Part shown: positions 56,001-64,000 of the stretch, in pieces | Layout: every line of letters begins with the position of its first letter | Numbering within the stretch: position 1 is the first letter of the stretch | Assembly: GCA_032433765.1 (NCBI GenBank) | Contig: JAVIAB010000092.1 | Span: 102,512,064-102,576,063 of the forward strand | DNA from: Megaustenia siamemsis | Taxonomy: Eukaryota; Mollusca; Gastropoda; Stylommatophora; Ariophantidae | DNA length: 64,000 bases | Reading direction: 5' to 3' | Position numbers and translations under genes: made by a program | Notes under the pieces: generated by a model | What the model was told of the DNA's origin: nothing | Seen by the model: the letters and a program-made list of their open reading frames with translations, nothing else | Databases searched by the model: none

Positions 56001-59000
56001 CAACATAATTTTTGTGTATTATAAGACTGAATTAAAGGTTTGGCAATTTTTTTTTTTAAATAGAAAGAAGTCCTCTTCAGAGGACTCACACATGTGCATG
56101 CACACACACACACACCATACTAGCGTTCAATATTCCAAGAAATTATATTTCTGTAATAATTTAATACTTCCAGTTACCCAAGAATGGGAGCAGATTGAAG
56201 ATGCAAAAAGCAGAATTCCGCATCTACAAGGACATACAATGTTGGCTTACAAGGTAGGAGAACTTAATTTTAATATTTGGTTGCATACAACTCTCTCAAC
56301 ATTATATAATTAACATATTTGTCTAAACCACTGATAAATGTGCATGATTTCTGCCATGTCTCCAATATGTGTCGAGGGAGCTGATTCAGAGCAAGAATTA
56401 GGAGTGTCTTCAACTTGTATACATTACTAGGTTGACCAAACTTACCACTTTGAAAAGTATTTTTTTAAAAAGTAAAGTGTCCCATCTGTCCTAATTGGGA
56501 CAGATCCATTTTTTGTCAATATCTCTACCATTCCTTCACATTTACAAATATGTAAATTTTGTTTTTCATTTTAAAAACATATCCTTTTGTCCTATTTTTT
56601 TCTTAAATACAAAAATCGTTCATGTGTTTAATAAGTGGTGCTGATTTTTTTCTGAAATGAACGAAAAACACCTAGACTCTCAAGACAGTTATATTATTTT
56701 AGAATGTATTCTTTGTCTTCTAGGAAGGAATTATCTCACTCATTGAGAGAATATTTTCTGTTAAAAACAGTATTTGGTCAAAGGTTAAACCTAGACTAAA
56801 TGTTGAAAAAATGAGGGCTATGCTAGTAAGTCAAATATGCCATTGAGTTTGAGAAGCTTGATGATAAGATGTTAAAAAACTTAAATGTGCCACATAAGAT
56901 TACTTCATCAAAGAAATAATCATGGTATGATCATCTCAATATAGCCCACCTTTAAATCTACAAAAATTGTACATAGGTTCTGTCACTGAAGAGTATTGTA
57001 TGTTTAATTTGTTTATGTAATTAAACTTTCTTTTAAAAATGTTCTTACTTTTTCATGAATAAAAAGTGTCACATAACTCCTCTCCATCTTGTTTTTACCA
57101 TTCCAGTTTACCACTTTTGTCTCACAAAGAATATGGTCAGCCTAGGTGTGCAACATGAATCCTTAACATGTATACTTATTTACTGTGACAGATTCTGCAC
57201 TTTGGAGATATTCTGAATGCAATAGCACCACTCCTGCTAAACAATGACCAATGCATTATGTTAGATAACTTATTGAGCAATAAAAATATACTAAGTAAAG
57301 TAAAAGATAGCTGACTAAAAACAAAAACAGAAGATAATGACATGGTGTAGATTGCTGATTAAAAGGATTGAGCTAACGGCACTTAATGTAGACTCGTTGG
57401 TGCTTGATAACAAATGATACAAAATATGTATGCCAATAGTTTTTGAAGCTGTAAGTCATGCCCAATCCTGGTCTTTATTCTCAGTCTGTCTATCCTACTT
57501 GTACCTCCCTAGCTTGACTTCCTGGTTCTCTGAGTCACATAACTGTGCCATTTCTATGTCACTCTTTAATGAAAGATTACATATAGCCTTATGTATATGT
57601 TAATATAAACAAAGAACAGTTGGTAAAACTAGAACAAAATGTGTTACTGCCGGCTACCATCTATTAATTTAACTAATCTAGATAGCAATCTATAACAAAT
57701 TGTGTATACTATAAATAAAGATGCCTCATGTGTTAAAACATTTTCTGTTTTGGCATACCACAACTGTATAGAGCCTAGTTTCACTCCTAACAGCTATCAA
57801 TAAATAATTGTATAAAGTAAAAGAGTTAAGAGCCGCATCCCGCCAAGTGGCGTATAGGGAATATGGTATTCATCATCATCATGTGCCATTCCAGATGGCG
57901 TAGGTGATCATGTCCCTCCACAATCTTCTATCTACAGTGCATCGTATCAGTTCTGTTGTTGACTGTTTTCCATGCCATGACACCAAGCTATCCAGTATTT
58001 TCTCTCTTTGTCGCCCGCGATCTCTCTTTCCTTTTATTTTGCCAGTTGTAACCAAGTATTCCAACTGTCCTCTTCTCATGATGTGCCTGAAAAATGTTGA
58101 TTGCTTCTTTCTGATGTTTTTTAAGAGCTCCCTTTTTGTGTTGGCCTCTTTGAGAACTTCCTCATTGGTCTTTTTAGCTGTCCAGGGAACTTTCAACATT
58201 CTTCTGAGAAATCCCATCTCTGTGGCCTCTAATCGTCTTTAATATGGTATTAGTGACCATAAATTTTACAGACCTTCAGCACATGATTTTTGGGGTAATG
58301 TGGTCAGTTATACGCCTGTGCCGCTTTACTTTTCTAGAAAAAAATTTGGTGCCCATTTAAGGCTGGGTGAACCCGGAAGCTGTTGGTTGGGATCGAACCC
58401 TACCTCTTGTCCTTTGTAGTCCAGTTCACTAACCACTGAGCTATCGCAGCTCCTAAATAATTGTATGTTCAATATACATTTTTTTTTTTTTTTAAATCAT
58501 TAATATTGTTATCTAATATTGTATATTTCCCCCTTTATTAAGGTAGTGCCGTGCATTACAAATACTATAAATTATTTAATTTGATGTTTTAGAGGCAGTG
58601 ACCATTTGTATATTATATGTGGCTATGTAATTTTGTTATAGATTGATTTGGTCACACTCAAATATTCTGATGTTTGAATGGATTTAAAGAACACACACTT
58701 TTGCAGCTATTTATGCAGGAGAGCACAGCAGCAGCAGTAGTTTTATGTGGTTTTTGCAGCTTTCTTTTATGTAGAACACTTCTATGGCCATCTTCTATCA
58801 CTCCGTCAGACCAATCACCGAGAGGTCTGGTGCTTCTAGTTGTACTTCACTTCTACTTATCAATCCTTAATTATTTTTTTCTGTTGTACTTCGCTTTCTA
58901 TTTATCAATCATATAGTTCTTTGATTATTTCTTTTTGTTGTACTTAACATTGTTTTTCATTACATGGCTCTTAATCTCATTTAACATTCTGTGATTAATT

Positions 59001-62000
59001 GACATGACAATTAGACAATTACTAATCAAGTAAATTCAGTTCTTTTAATTCTGTGGGTGGTCTGACTGTCTTTCAGTACTTCGTTTTATTTAACAATCAA
59101 TAAGAACTTCATAAAATCTGTCTCGAACTTGGTACCGAAATTCTTACAATCACTTTCTCTACTAACATTGTTAATGACTTACTATACTGTTGTTATACTA
59201 AAGGGTGAGCACTAGCCCGACATATAACTTACATGATCCTTTTCAATAAAAATCTGATTTACTAATTTCCTAAATCTCTGCCCTATTTTACTCTTATAAC
59301 TAATTCTCTAGACATTTATTTCCTTTACTATTGCTCTGGTTAGGAGCCTAGTATGTTCAACTCTTTTACTAAACCATTCTGCAGGATGTTTCAGTCTTTT
59401 CTTTTCCACAGCGACTGCTCTCTTCAAGCGCAAGTGGGCAACTAATGATTTTCTGTCTGCCTGTATCTCTGATGTCACTTTCATGGTGACAAAACCTAGC
59501 GCATTCATTGGCTAGTTGGAATGGTCTTCCAATCAACTCTTCAATCTTGACCTAAGATTATGAATATTCTGTTGACACCTTGCCTCGGCATTACAGAATG
59601 TTCTATATAATTTTAGACTCAACCTAACCTCTTAGTGATGACCTTACCTCTTAGTGGCCTTGATATTGATGTGATTAATTTCTCAACACCATTACAATTT
59701 CAGTCTCAACTCCTGATATTTGGAGGAACATTCAGTGACACTAGTGAAGATACACCGTTGTGGATATACAATACAGGTACTGGTAATATAGTTATCATGA
59801 TTAATTATTTAAAACTGTACAAACTAAACTAAGGATATAATGAGAGTGCATATTTAAGTTGGTTTGTGCAGAATCTGAATGGTAGCTAATAACAACAAGT
59901 GAAATAATCAGGCTGTAATAAATTCATTGTTTCTTTGCTTTTTCATTTTAATCTTGCTTTTTTTTTAGTAGTAATTTAATATTAATGTATCATATCTTTC
60001 TTTCCTTGGGGGAAGGGAGAAATGTATTTAGTTAAGTTGTTTCTTTAAACTTTTGAAGTCTCCTTTCTTGATATCTATTTGACAGTTTTTACAAATTCTC
60101 TGACTAGATTTAAACTATGTCCACAAATTTTCTTGTGAGTCATTCACTGTTCAACCTGTGGGCAGACGAGAACACACTGCAGTTATTTACAAGACAAGTA
60201 TGTACATTTATGGAGGATTCCTTGACAGTTCTGGCTCAACTGATGAATTCTGGGCTTTCAACATTGGTGAGTTCCACCTAAATAAGCATGTTATTTGTTA
60301 TTAATCTTCTGGTTTTTATAAGCTTCATTATTATAATAATAGGCTTTCCATCTCGGGAGATAAATCAATGTGTCAAAGTAGGTCACTCAAAAGTAAACAC
60401 AGTAAAGAAGTGACCTTTTCATAGCTCAAGCCAGGGCAAGGTGTAAGGAGATTCTGTGTTGCTAAGGTCTCAGGATCCCCACATCGGTCTCAATGTTTTA
60501 TTTTAAAGGAATCACAATTGAGCTTCATTTTGTACCAACCAAACTGTAGGGGCACATAAAGGATCTATACACATGTTGACACATTTGTAACTGTCTTAGG
60601 GCTTCCATCCTGGATTTTCTGTTTGGGTTTATGTCCTTTAAAAAAAAAAATAAACTCTGATGAGACATGAACCTTTAATCCTTGGCTAGCAACCATATTG
60701 GTATTTCTAGGAGGACGATGCCATATCCTTTAGGTTACAGAAGCAAAGAATAATCCAGTACCCATTTACGTTTAAGACTGAGTGAACCTAGAAACTGTCA
60801 CTCGGGATTGAACCTGACCATTTGTCCGTAGTAGTCCAGTTCTCTAACCACTGAGTTACTGTGGTTGAATTTGAATTTCTTTTTTAAGGCTTAGAATATT
60901 TTTAATGTTATCAGTTACTGCTTTTATGTTATTCATGCTAGGCCACTCTACTTTCTCAGAAAAATTTCTCTGGTACCTATTTTCAGAGACTTTTTGAACC
61001 TCAAAGCTGTGTTGGTCTGAAAAATCTTTCCATATCTGGTAATGGAATTAACCCATTCTAATCATTAGCTAGCGTACTAACCACTCTGCCATATTAATAA
61101 TTAGGGCTTGGATTTTTATGACAAGTCATATTTTTAATGACATGACATATTTTTAATGACATGTCATATTTTTTATGACATGTCATATTTTTTATGACAT
61201 GTCATATTTTTTATGACGTGTATTTTTGAAATCCAAGTTAATTTCAGCATTTTCCATGCCTTTCTGAAAACTCTGATGCTGTTTTTATTGGTCATATAGA
61301 CATATATTCTGGCCATAATTTAGGTTTAGGTCATATTTTGACAAATTGGGGGCATAAATGCATATTTTTGGATATATATTGAGACACATTTGTAGTGAGT
61401 TTAGGTACAATAAAACCTAACTCTTTCGGACTTTAGTGGACTTTAGGTTTTCTTAACGTTTGAGGAGATTAATTTTCAATTTAGAAAACTTCCATCACAT
61501 GTCTTTTTCATTTTACAATTTCATGCAATAATATAATTAAATATGGTACATGTTATATATTACTGGAAAGGAAAATGGTTGAAGAAAATGAAAATAGCAA
61601 ATCTATTGATGATATCTGAAGGAAAAAATATATTATTTATTATAAATAGTATAAAAATATTCAAAGGTTGATAATTGTTAATTCAAAATATCACATTTCA
61701 GGTACCTATATTTTTTCCCTGACTAGAAGTGTGTTGCTATCCACTCTTCTCAAAATTATACACAAACTTGTTCAAAGTTCTTCAAAATACACTTTACTTG
61801 TTTCTTTTATGTCCACAAATAATGAAATTAGGCACAAGAAATGGTGTGGCCACTATTTATCATAAAAAACACACATTTACATCAAAAATTCAACCACTGT
61901 ATCTATAAAACAAAGAAAATACCACATGGTAAATGAAGGAATTAATTATGAAGCTTCTTCTAGATTTTGAATACAAGTATTCGTGAATATTTATACAGAA

Positions 62001-62575
62001 TTGAATCATTACTTTAATTTAAAATATTCAACTTACTCTATCCAAGCTGATGTGTTGGTTTTGGTCTGGTAGTACCTTTATAAGTCGAGCCGATGTGCTG
62101 GTTAGTTGTTCAGAAAGAGTTAAACTAAAAATTAATGGAGAAAGAAACCTGCATTGCATTGTTCCAAAGAGGGACAAGAAATACTAAAACAAGTAAATTT
62201 TGTCTGACTAGTGTGTAAATGGGCTTTTTCATAAAGAAAAGTATTCATTTTATTTCAAACAGAAGAAGAAGAGTGGAGGATGATTCGGCGACACAAACCT
62301 GGAAAGAGGCATGGACATGTTGCTGTTGTTGCTGACAGCAAAATGTGGCTGCATGGGGGAATGAGAGGATTAACTGCATTATCAGATTTGTGGGTTTTCA
62401 CTTTTGGTAAGTTTCCTGTTGAATATTGATATATCAATACTGTATGTTACAATATTTTCTTTTGACAGCTGTAATTTCTTCTTATTTGTTTCCAGAATTG
62501 TCTCCTCCTATTCGTGATACTTTATATTCTGAATACCCACAGTCAATGGATTATTATATTTTCAGCAATTGTTAA
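52769..62575 (+). CDS. Kelch-repeat protein, six coding exons, 261 codons
   Basis: Proposed exons: 52769-53062 (start ATG 52813), 56174-56253, 59704-59776, 60108-60266, 62263-62406, 62496-62575 (TAA at 62573). Every junction has AG/GT borders and the phases fit (1, 0, 1, 1, 1), giving 786 coding bases without a stop. Four kelch blades are visible: FVYIFGGKD with LWRFDI (residues about 62-83), LLIFGGTF with LWIYNT (113-134), MYIYGGFL with FWAFNI (166-187), MWLHGGMR with LWVFTF (215-235). A beta-propeller needs about five to seven blades, so the protein may be short or exons may be missed. No BTB or other partner domain is seen. The upstream frame of the first exon has a stop at 52771, so ATG 52813 is the likely start; its context is weak. 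Exact family not recognised. Confidence 0.75.
53063..53523 (+). repeat. Intron 1 start, with a dispersed repeat
   Basis: Sequence around 53120-53370 (GCCGAAGACGGCACGTGGGG, then TTAGTCGCCTCTTACGACAT) resembles a widespread invertebrate SINE domain as I remember it. Boundaries unknown. Confidence 0.45.
53524..53896 (-). mobile_element. Complete dimeric SINE with two tRNA-like heads
   Basis: On the minus strand from 53896: a full tRNA-like unit (GTGTCCGGTTAGCGCAATCG, box B GGGTTCGTACCC, closing GAGGACACC), an A/T-rich linker with TACTAATT(C)ACTAAAAATTAGTA, then SINE-1 with its own box A and box B, ending in (TACTT)n at 53524. CCAAGCTCTGTCCAT at 53509-53523 and 53897-53911 is an exact duplication, so the pair moved as one unit. 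Confidence 0.93.
53990..54236. repeat. 82-bp tandem repeat, three copies
   Basis: GTCTAGCTACATTGTTAGG recurs at offsets of 82 bases (54013, 54095, 54177) inside intron 1. Confidence 0.93.
54585..55217 (-). mobile_element. LINE-H 3' part (RNase H and Cys/His tail)
   Basis: The minus frame 55217-54945 is an RNase H domain (LVILTDALSVLSALKSSKNN, LQWIPSHYNIHGNEREDKLA). After a frame change, 54948-54706 reads RRDQVIILRLRTGHNRMRNH and CHCTLDNMITKHVLQ. The tail is (CT)n on the plus strand. GTTTGGTTATTT at 54573-54584 and 55218-55229 is the target duplication. Confidence 0.92.
55230..56173. other. Rest of intron 1, no gene recognised
   Basis: A short CA repeat at about 56100-56114; no supported frame. 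Confidence 0.5.
56174..56253 (+). CDS. Kelch gene exon 2
   Basis: Acceptor CTTCCAG ends at 56173; donor AAG|GTAGGA at 56254. Reads TQEWEQIEDAKSRIPHLQGH, then TMLAYK, the W-containing strand and the start of blade 2. Confidence 0.8.
56254..57813. other. Intron 2, first part, no gene recognised
   Basis: AT-rich, no supported frame or repeat family. Confidence 0.5.
57814..58453 (-). mobile_element. SINE-1 copy containing a LINE-A insertion
   Basis: SINE-1 head at 58440 (TAGCTCAGTGGTTAG on minus) and tail-side body at 57840-57870, split by 57871-58240. The outer duplication TAAATAATTGTAT is at 57801-57813 and 58454-58466. Confidence 0.92.
57871..58240 (-). mobile_element. LINE-A 3' fragment nested in SINE-1
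   Basis: The minus frame is intact: MGFLRRMLKVPWTAKKTNEE, then LEYLVTTGKIKGKRDRGRQR and STTELIRCTVDRRLWRDMIT, then a (CAT)n tail on the plus strand. AATATGGTATT at 57860-57870 and 58241-58251 is duplicated SINE sequence. One of the least decayed LINE-A copies. Confidence 0.93.
58467..59703. other. Intron 2, last part, no gene recognised
   Basis: T-rich; no supported frame or repeat family. Confidence 0.5.
59704..59776 (+). CDS. Kelch gene exon 3
   Basis: Acceptor AATTTCAG ends at 59703; donor ACAG|GTACTG at 59777. Reads SQLLIFGGTFSDTSEDTPLW, then IYNT, the core of blade 2. Confidence 0.8.
60108..60266 (+). CDS. Kelch gene exon 4
   Basis: Acceptor CTGACTAG ends at 60107; donor ATTG|GTGAGT at 60267. 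Reads LNYVHKFSCESFTVQPVGRR, then EHTAVIYKTSMYIYGGFLD and EFWAFNI, blade 3. Confidence 0.8.
60753..60868 (-). mobile_element. Old SINE-1 relic
   Basis: Minus strand: box A TAACTCAGTGGTTAG and box B GGTTCAATCCC, with AGTACCCATTTACGTTTAAG body; strongly diverged. Confidence 0.65.
60945..61095 (-). mobile_element. Very old tRNA-type SINE relic
   Basis: CTTTCTCAGAAAAATTTCTC, GGTACCTATTTTCAGAGACT and TAACCACTCTGCCA follow the SINE-1 layout at low similarity. Confidence 0.4.
61115..61218. repeat. Short tandem array of ATGACATGTCAT palindromes
   Basis: About five units of roughly 20 bases, each a palindromic ATGACATGTCAT core plus a T-rich spacer. Confidence 0.88.
62263..62406 (+). CDS. Kelch gene exon 5
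   Basis: Acceptor TTTCAAACAG ends at 62262; donor TTTG|GTAAGT at 62407. Reads EEEWRMIRRHKPGKRHGHVA, then VVADSKMWLHGGMRGLTAL and SDLWVFTF, blade 4. Confidence 0.82.
62496..62575 (+). CDS. Kelch gene possible terminal exon
   Basis: Acceptor TTTCCAG ends at 62495. In the phase set by exon 5 it reads ELSPPIRDTLYSEYPQSMDY, then YIFSNC and TAA. A different downstream exon beyond the window cannot be excluded. Confidence 0.6.
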
Positions 62576-62846
62576 TTATTATTTAAATTACAATCATTAA
62601 CTAACTTCATTATACTTCTATTGACCAAACATGAATCTCTCCATAGTTGTTTTCTAAGAATAACCTTTAGCTCTTTCATTGCTATGGACACCTGCATGTC
62701 AAGGACAAAGATTTCTGTTGACTTCTGAATATATGAGGCCTTCACAAGACCATAGAGATGTTATTTAAGTAAAGTGTAGAGTGTCTGTGGTGGTCTTACA
62801 AGCTACCAGATAGCATGATCATTATTGATAGTTTTTTATCAGTGAT
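62576..62846. other. Presumed 3' UTR or intergenic, nothing else recognised
   Basis: No clear AATAAA before the next LINE insertion. Confidence 0.4.
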
Positions 62847-62856
62847 AGTAATGGGC

Positions 62857-63429
62857 TTGAAGGAATAGACCTGGAGATAATTCAGAACTACAACTACCTT
62901 GGACATACTATAACCAGTGATGGAAAATGTACAACTGAAATAAACAAAAGAATAGGAATGGCAAAAAGTAATTTTAATGCCATGAAGAACATACTAACAT
63001 CAAAACAAATAACACCAGGGCTAAAACTAAGAATAGCAAAATGTTACATCTTCTCAATATTCCTATAGCTTTCGAAATGTGGATATATAGAAGAATAAGT
63101 GGAATTGGATGGAAGGAAAAGAAAACAAACGATGAAGTCTTAAAACAACTAAAAATGAAAAAAGAACTACTAAGCACAATTCAAACAAGACAAGTGCGAT
63201 TTTTGGGCCATGTTAAAAGACACAACAGCCTACTAAAAGTAATCCTGGAGGGGAAAATACAAGGTAAAAGAGGCAGAGGCAGACCAAGACTAACATGGAC
63301 GAGTAACATCAAAGGATGGACAAATCAGCCTATGACAACCTGCACCATCAAAGCAAGAGACAGGGCAGAATGGCGCTCCATGGTAGCCAACCTTCGTTGC
63401 GGAGATGGCACTTAATAATGATGATGATG
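62857..63429 (+). mobile_element. LINE-B 3' fragment
   Basis: It reads NYLGHTITSDGKCTTEINKR, GMAKSNFNAMKNILTSKQIT, then after breaks WIYRRISGIGWKEKKTNDEV, FLGHVKRHNSLLKVILEGK, GKRGRGRPRLTWTSNIKGW and EWRSMVANLRCGDGT with an (ATG)n tail. AGTAATGGGC at 62847-62856 and 63430-63439 is the target duplication. Confidence 0.9.
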
Positions 63430-63431
63430 AG

Positions 63432-63710
63432 TAATGGGCCAGTTGGCTGGTAATCTAGAGGAATGACATCAGCCTCAGGACAGGAAGATTCCTGGTTCAA
63501 TCCCCATCAGAAGAGGTGGTGATTAAAAAAAAATAGGAAATATTAATCTGTGGTTTCTTTATGATGTTACCCTCCCATGATCTTTTGGATAGTGAAATCT
63601 GATGTCTAGCCCTCTCGGATAACAGCAAAAAACATGAGGTCACATACGTGGCATACGTGCACTTTAAAGAACGTTTGGCAGTTGAAAAGAGTAGGCCATA
63701 AATATGGTCA
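63432..63710 (+). mobile_element. SINE-2 copy
   Basis: Head GGGCCAGTTGGCTGGTAATC at 63436, box B GGTTCAATCCC, a GATGTCTAGCCCTCTC body and a GTGCACTTTAAAGAACG plus TTGAAAAGAGTAGGCC 3' domain. LINE-B landed at its very start. Confidence 0.75.
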
Positions 63711-64000
63711 CTGTCTGGGCAAAATTGTCAGCAGATACCAACCATCACCGTTGATTCCAGACCATGCTATGGAGTTCATGCATGTGGGTCCGATTCTACT
63801 AAGATTTTCTCGAGATTCTCAAGTGGGATATCAAAACACCTATGGATTAGTCCGGTGTGCAGTGATGATGATGACAGCAATAAACAATAATGGCCCTTAA
63901 AAAGACAATTTTTAAATAATTAAAATAGCTAATTTATTGATCATGATGAAGAAATTACATTACTGCGTTCTAGACAAACCCATAAGGTGCTCAGTCCCCA
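63711..64000. other. Non-coding, no gene recognised
   Basis: No motif is seen in the short open frame at 63634-63900, which mostly overlaps SINE-2. Confidence 0.4.

Larger units (their letters stand above)
60267..62262. other. Intron 4, with SINE relics and a palindromic tandem array
   Basis: See separate entries at 60753, 60945 and 61115. The remainder is AT-rich, with no supported frame. Confidence 0.5.

Overview
This is a repeat-dense, AT-rich piece of an animal nuclear genome. It carries introns with GT-AG boundaries, tRNA-derived SINEs, many 5'-truncated LINEs with (ATG)n tails, Penelope-like and mariner-like elements, and abundant microsatellites. No bacterial operon, rRNA gene or CRISPR array is present. 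The LINE and SINE families look most like those of lophotrochozoans, probably a mollusc; that placement is inference from memory of family appearance, not from a search.

Region 1 (1-5300) is a viral island. A protein-primed family B DNA polymerase of the Polinton/adintovirus type runs off the left edge on the minus strand. It has an N-terminal C2H2 zinc-finger block and four frame breaks, each beside a short homopolymer. Divergent to it, across a 0.7 kb spacer, is an intact intronless Bcl-2-like gene on the plus strand. A cluster of promoter-like motifs lies at 5171-5279.

Region 2 (5500-19000) is nested transposons. Its centrepiece is a 6 kb head-to-head palindrome of two Penelope-like elements (10061-16044). 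It sits as one unit, with a 12-bp target-site duplication, inside a minus-strand LINE whose own 5' end is a perfect 32-bp snap-back hairpin. Both arms share the same inactivating frameshift and both end in a hammerhead-like motif.

Region 3 (19000-52500) has no recognisable host gene. It holds SINE-1 copies (box A TAGCTCAGTGGTTAG, box B GGTTCGATCCC), a second SINE family, and fragments of about eight LINE families. For this annotation they are named LINE-A/A2 (C-terminus like RRMLKVPW...RDRGRQRE), B (WRSMVANLRCG), C (WIGHTLRKP), D, E, F, G and H (with RNase H). It also has minisatellites of 24, 30, 45, 48, 53 and 55 bp and two adjacent mariner-like transposons. Several insertions are nested with clear target-site duplications, so relative ages can be read.

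Region 4 (52700-62600) holds the only host protein gene I can support: a plus-strand kelch-repeat gene. It has six coding exons with matching phases that join into a 261-codon reading frame with four kelch blades. Its introns hold a complete dimeric (two-tRNA-head) SINE, a LINE inside a SINE, and an RNase-H LINE. The window ends in another LINE and SINE.
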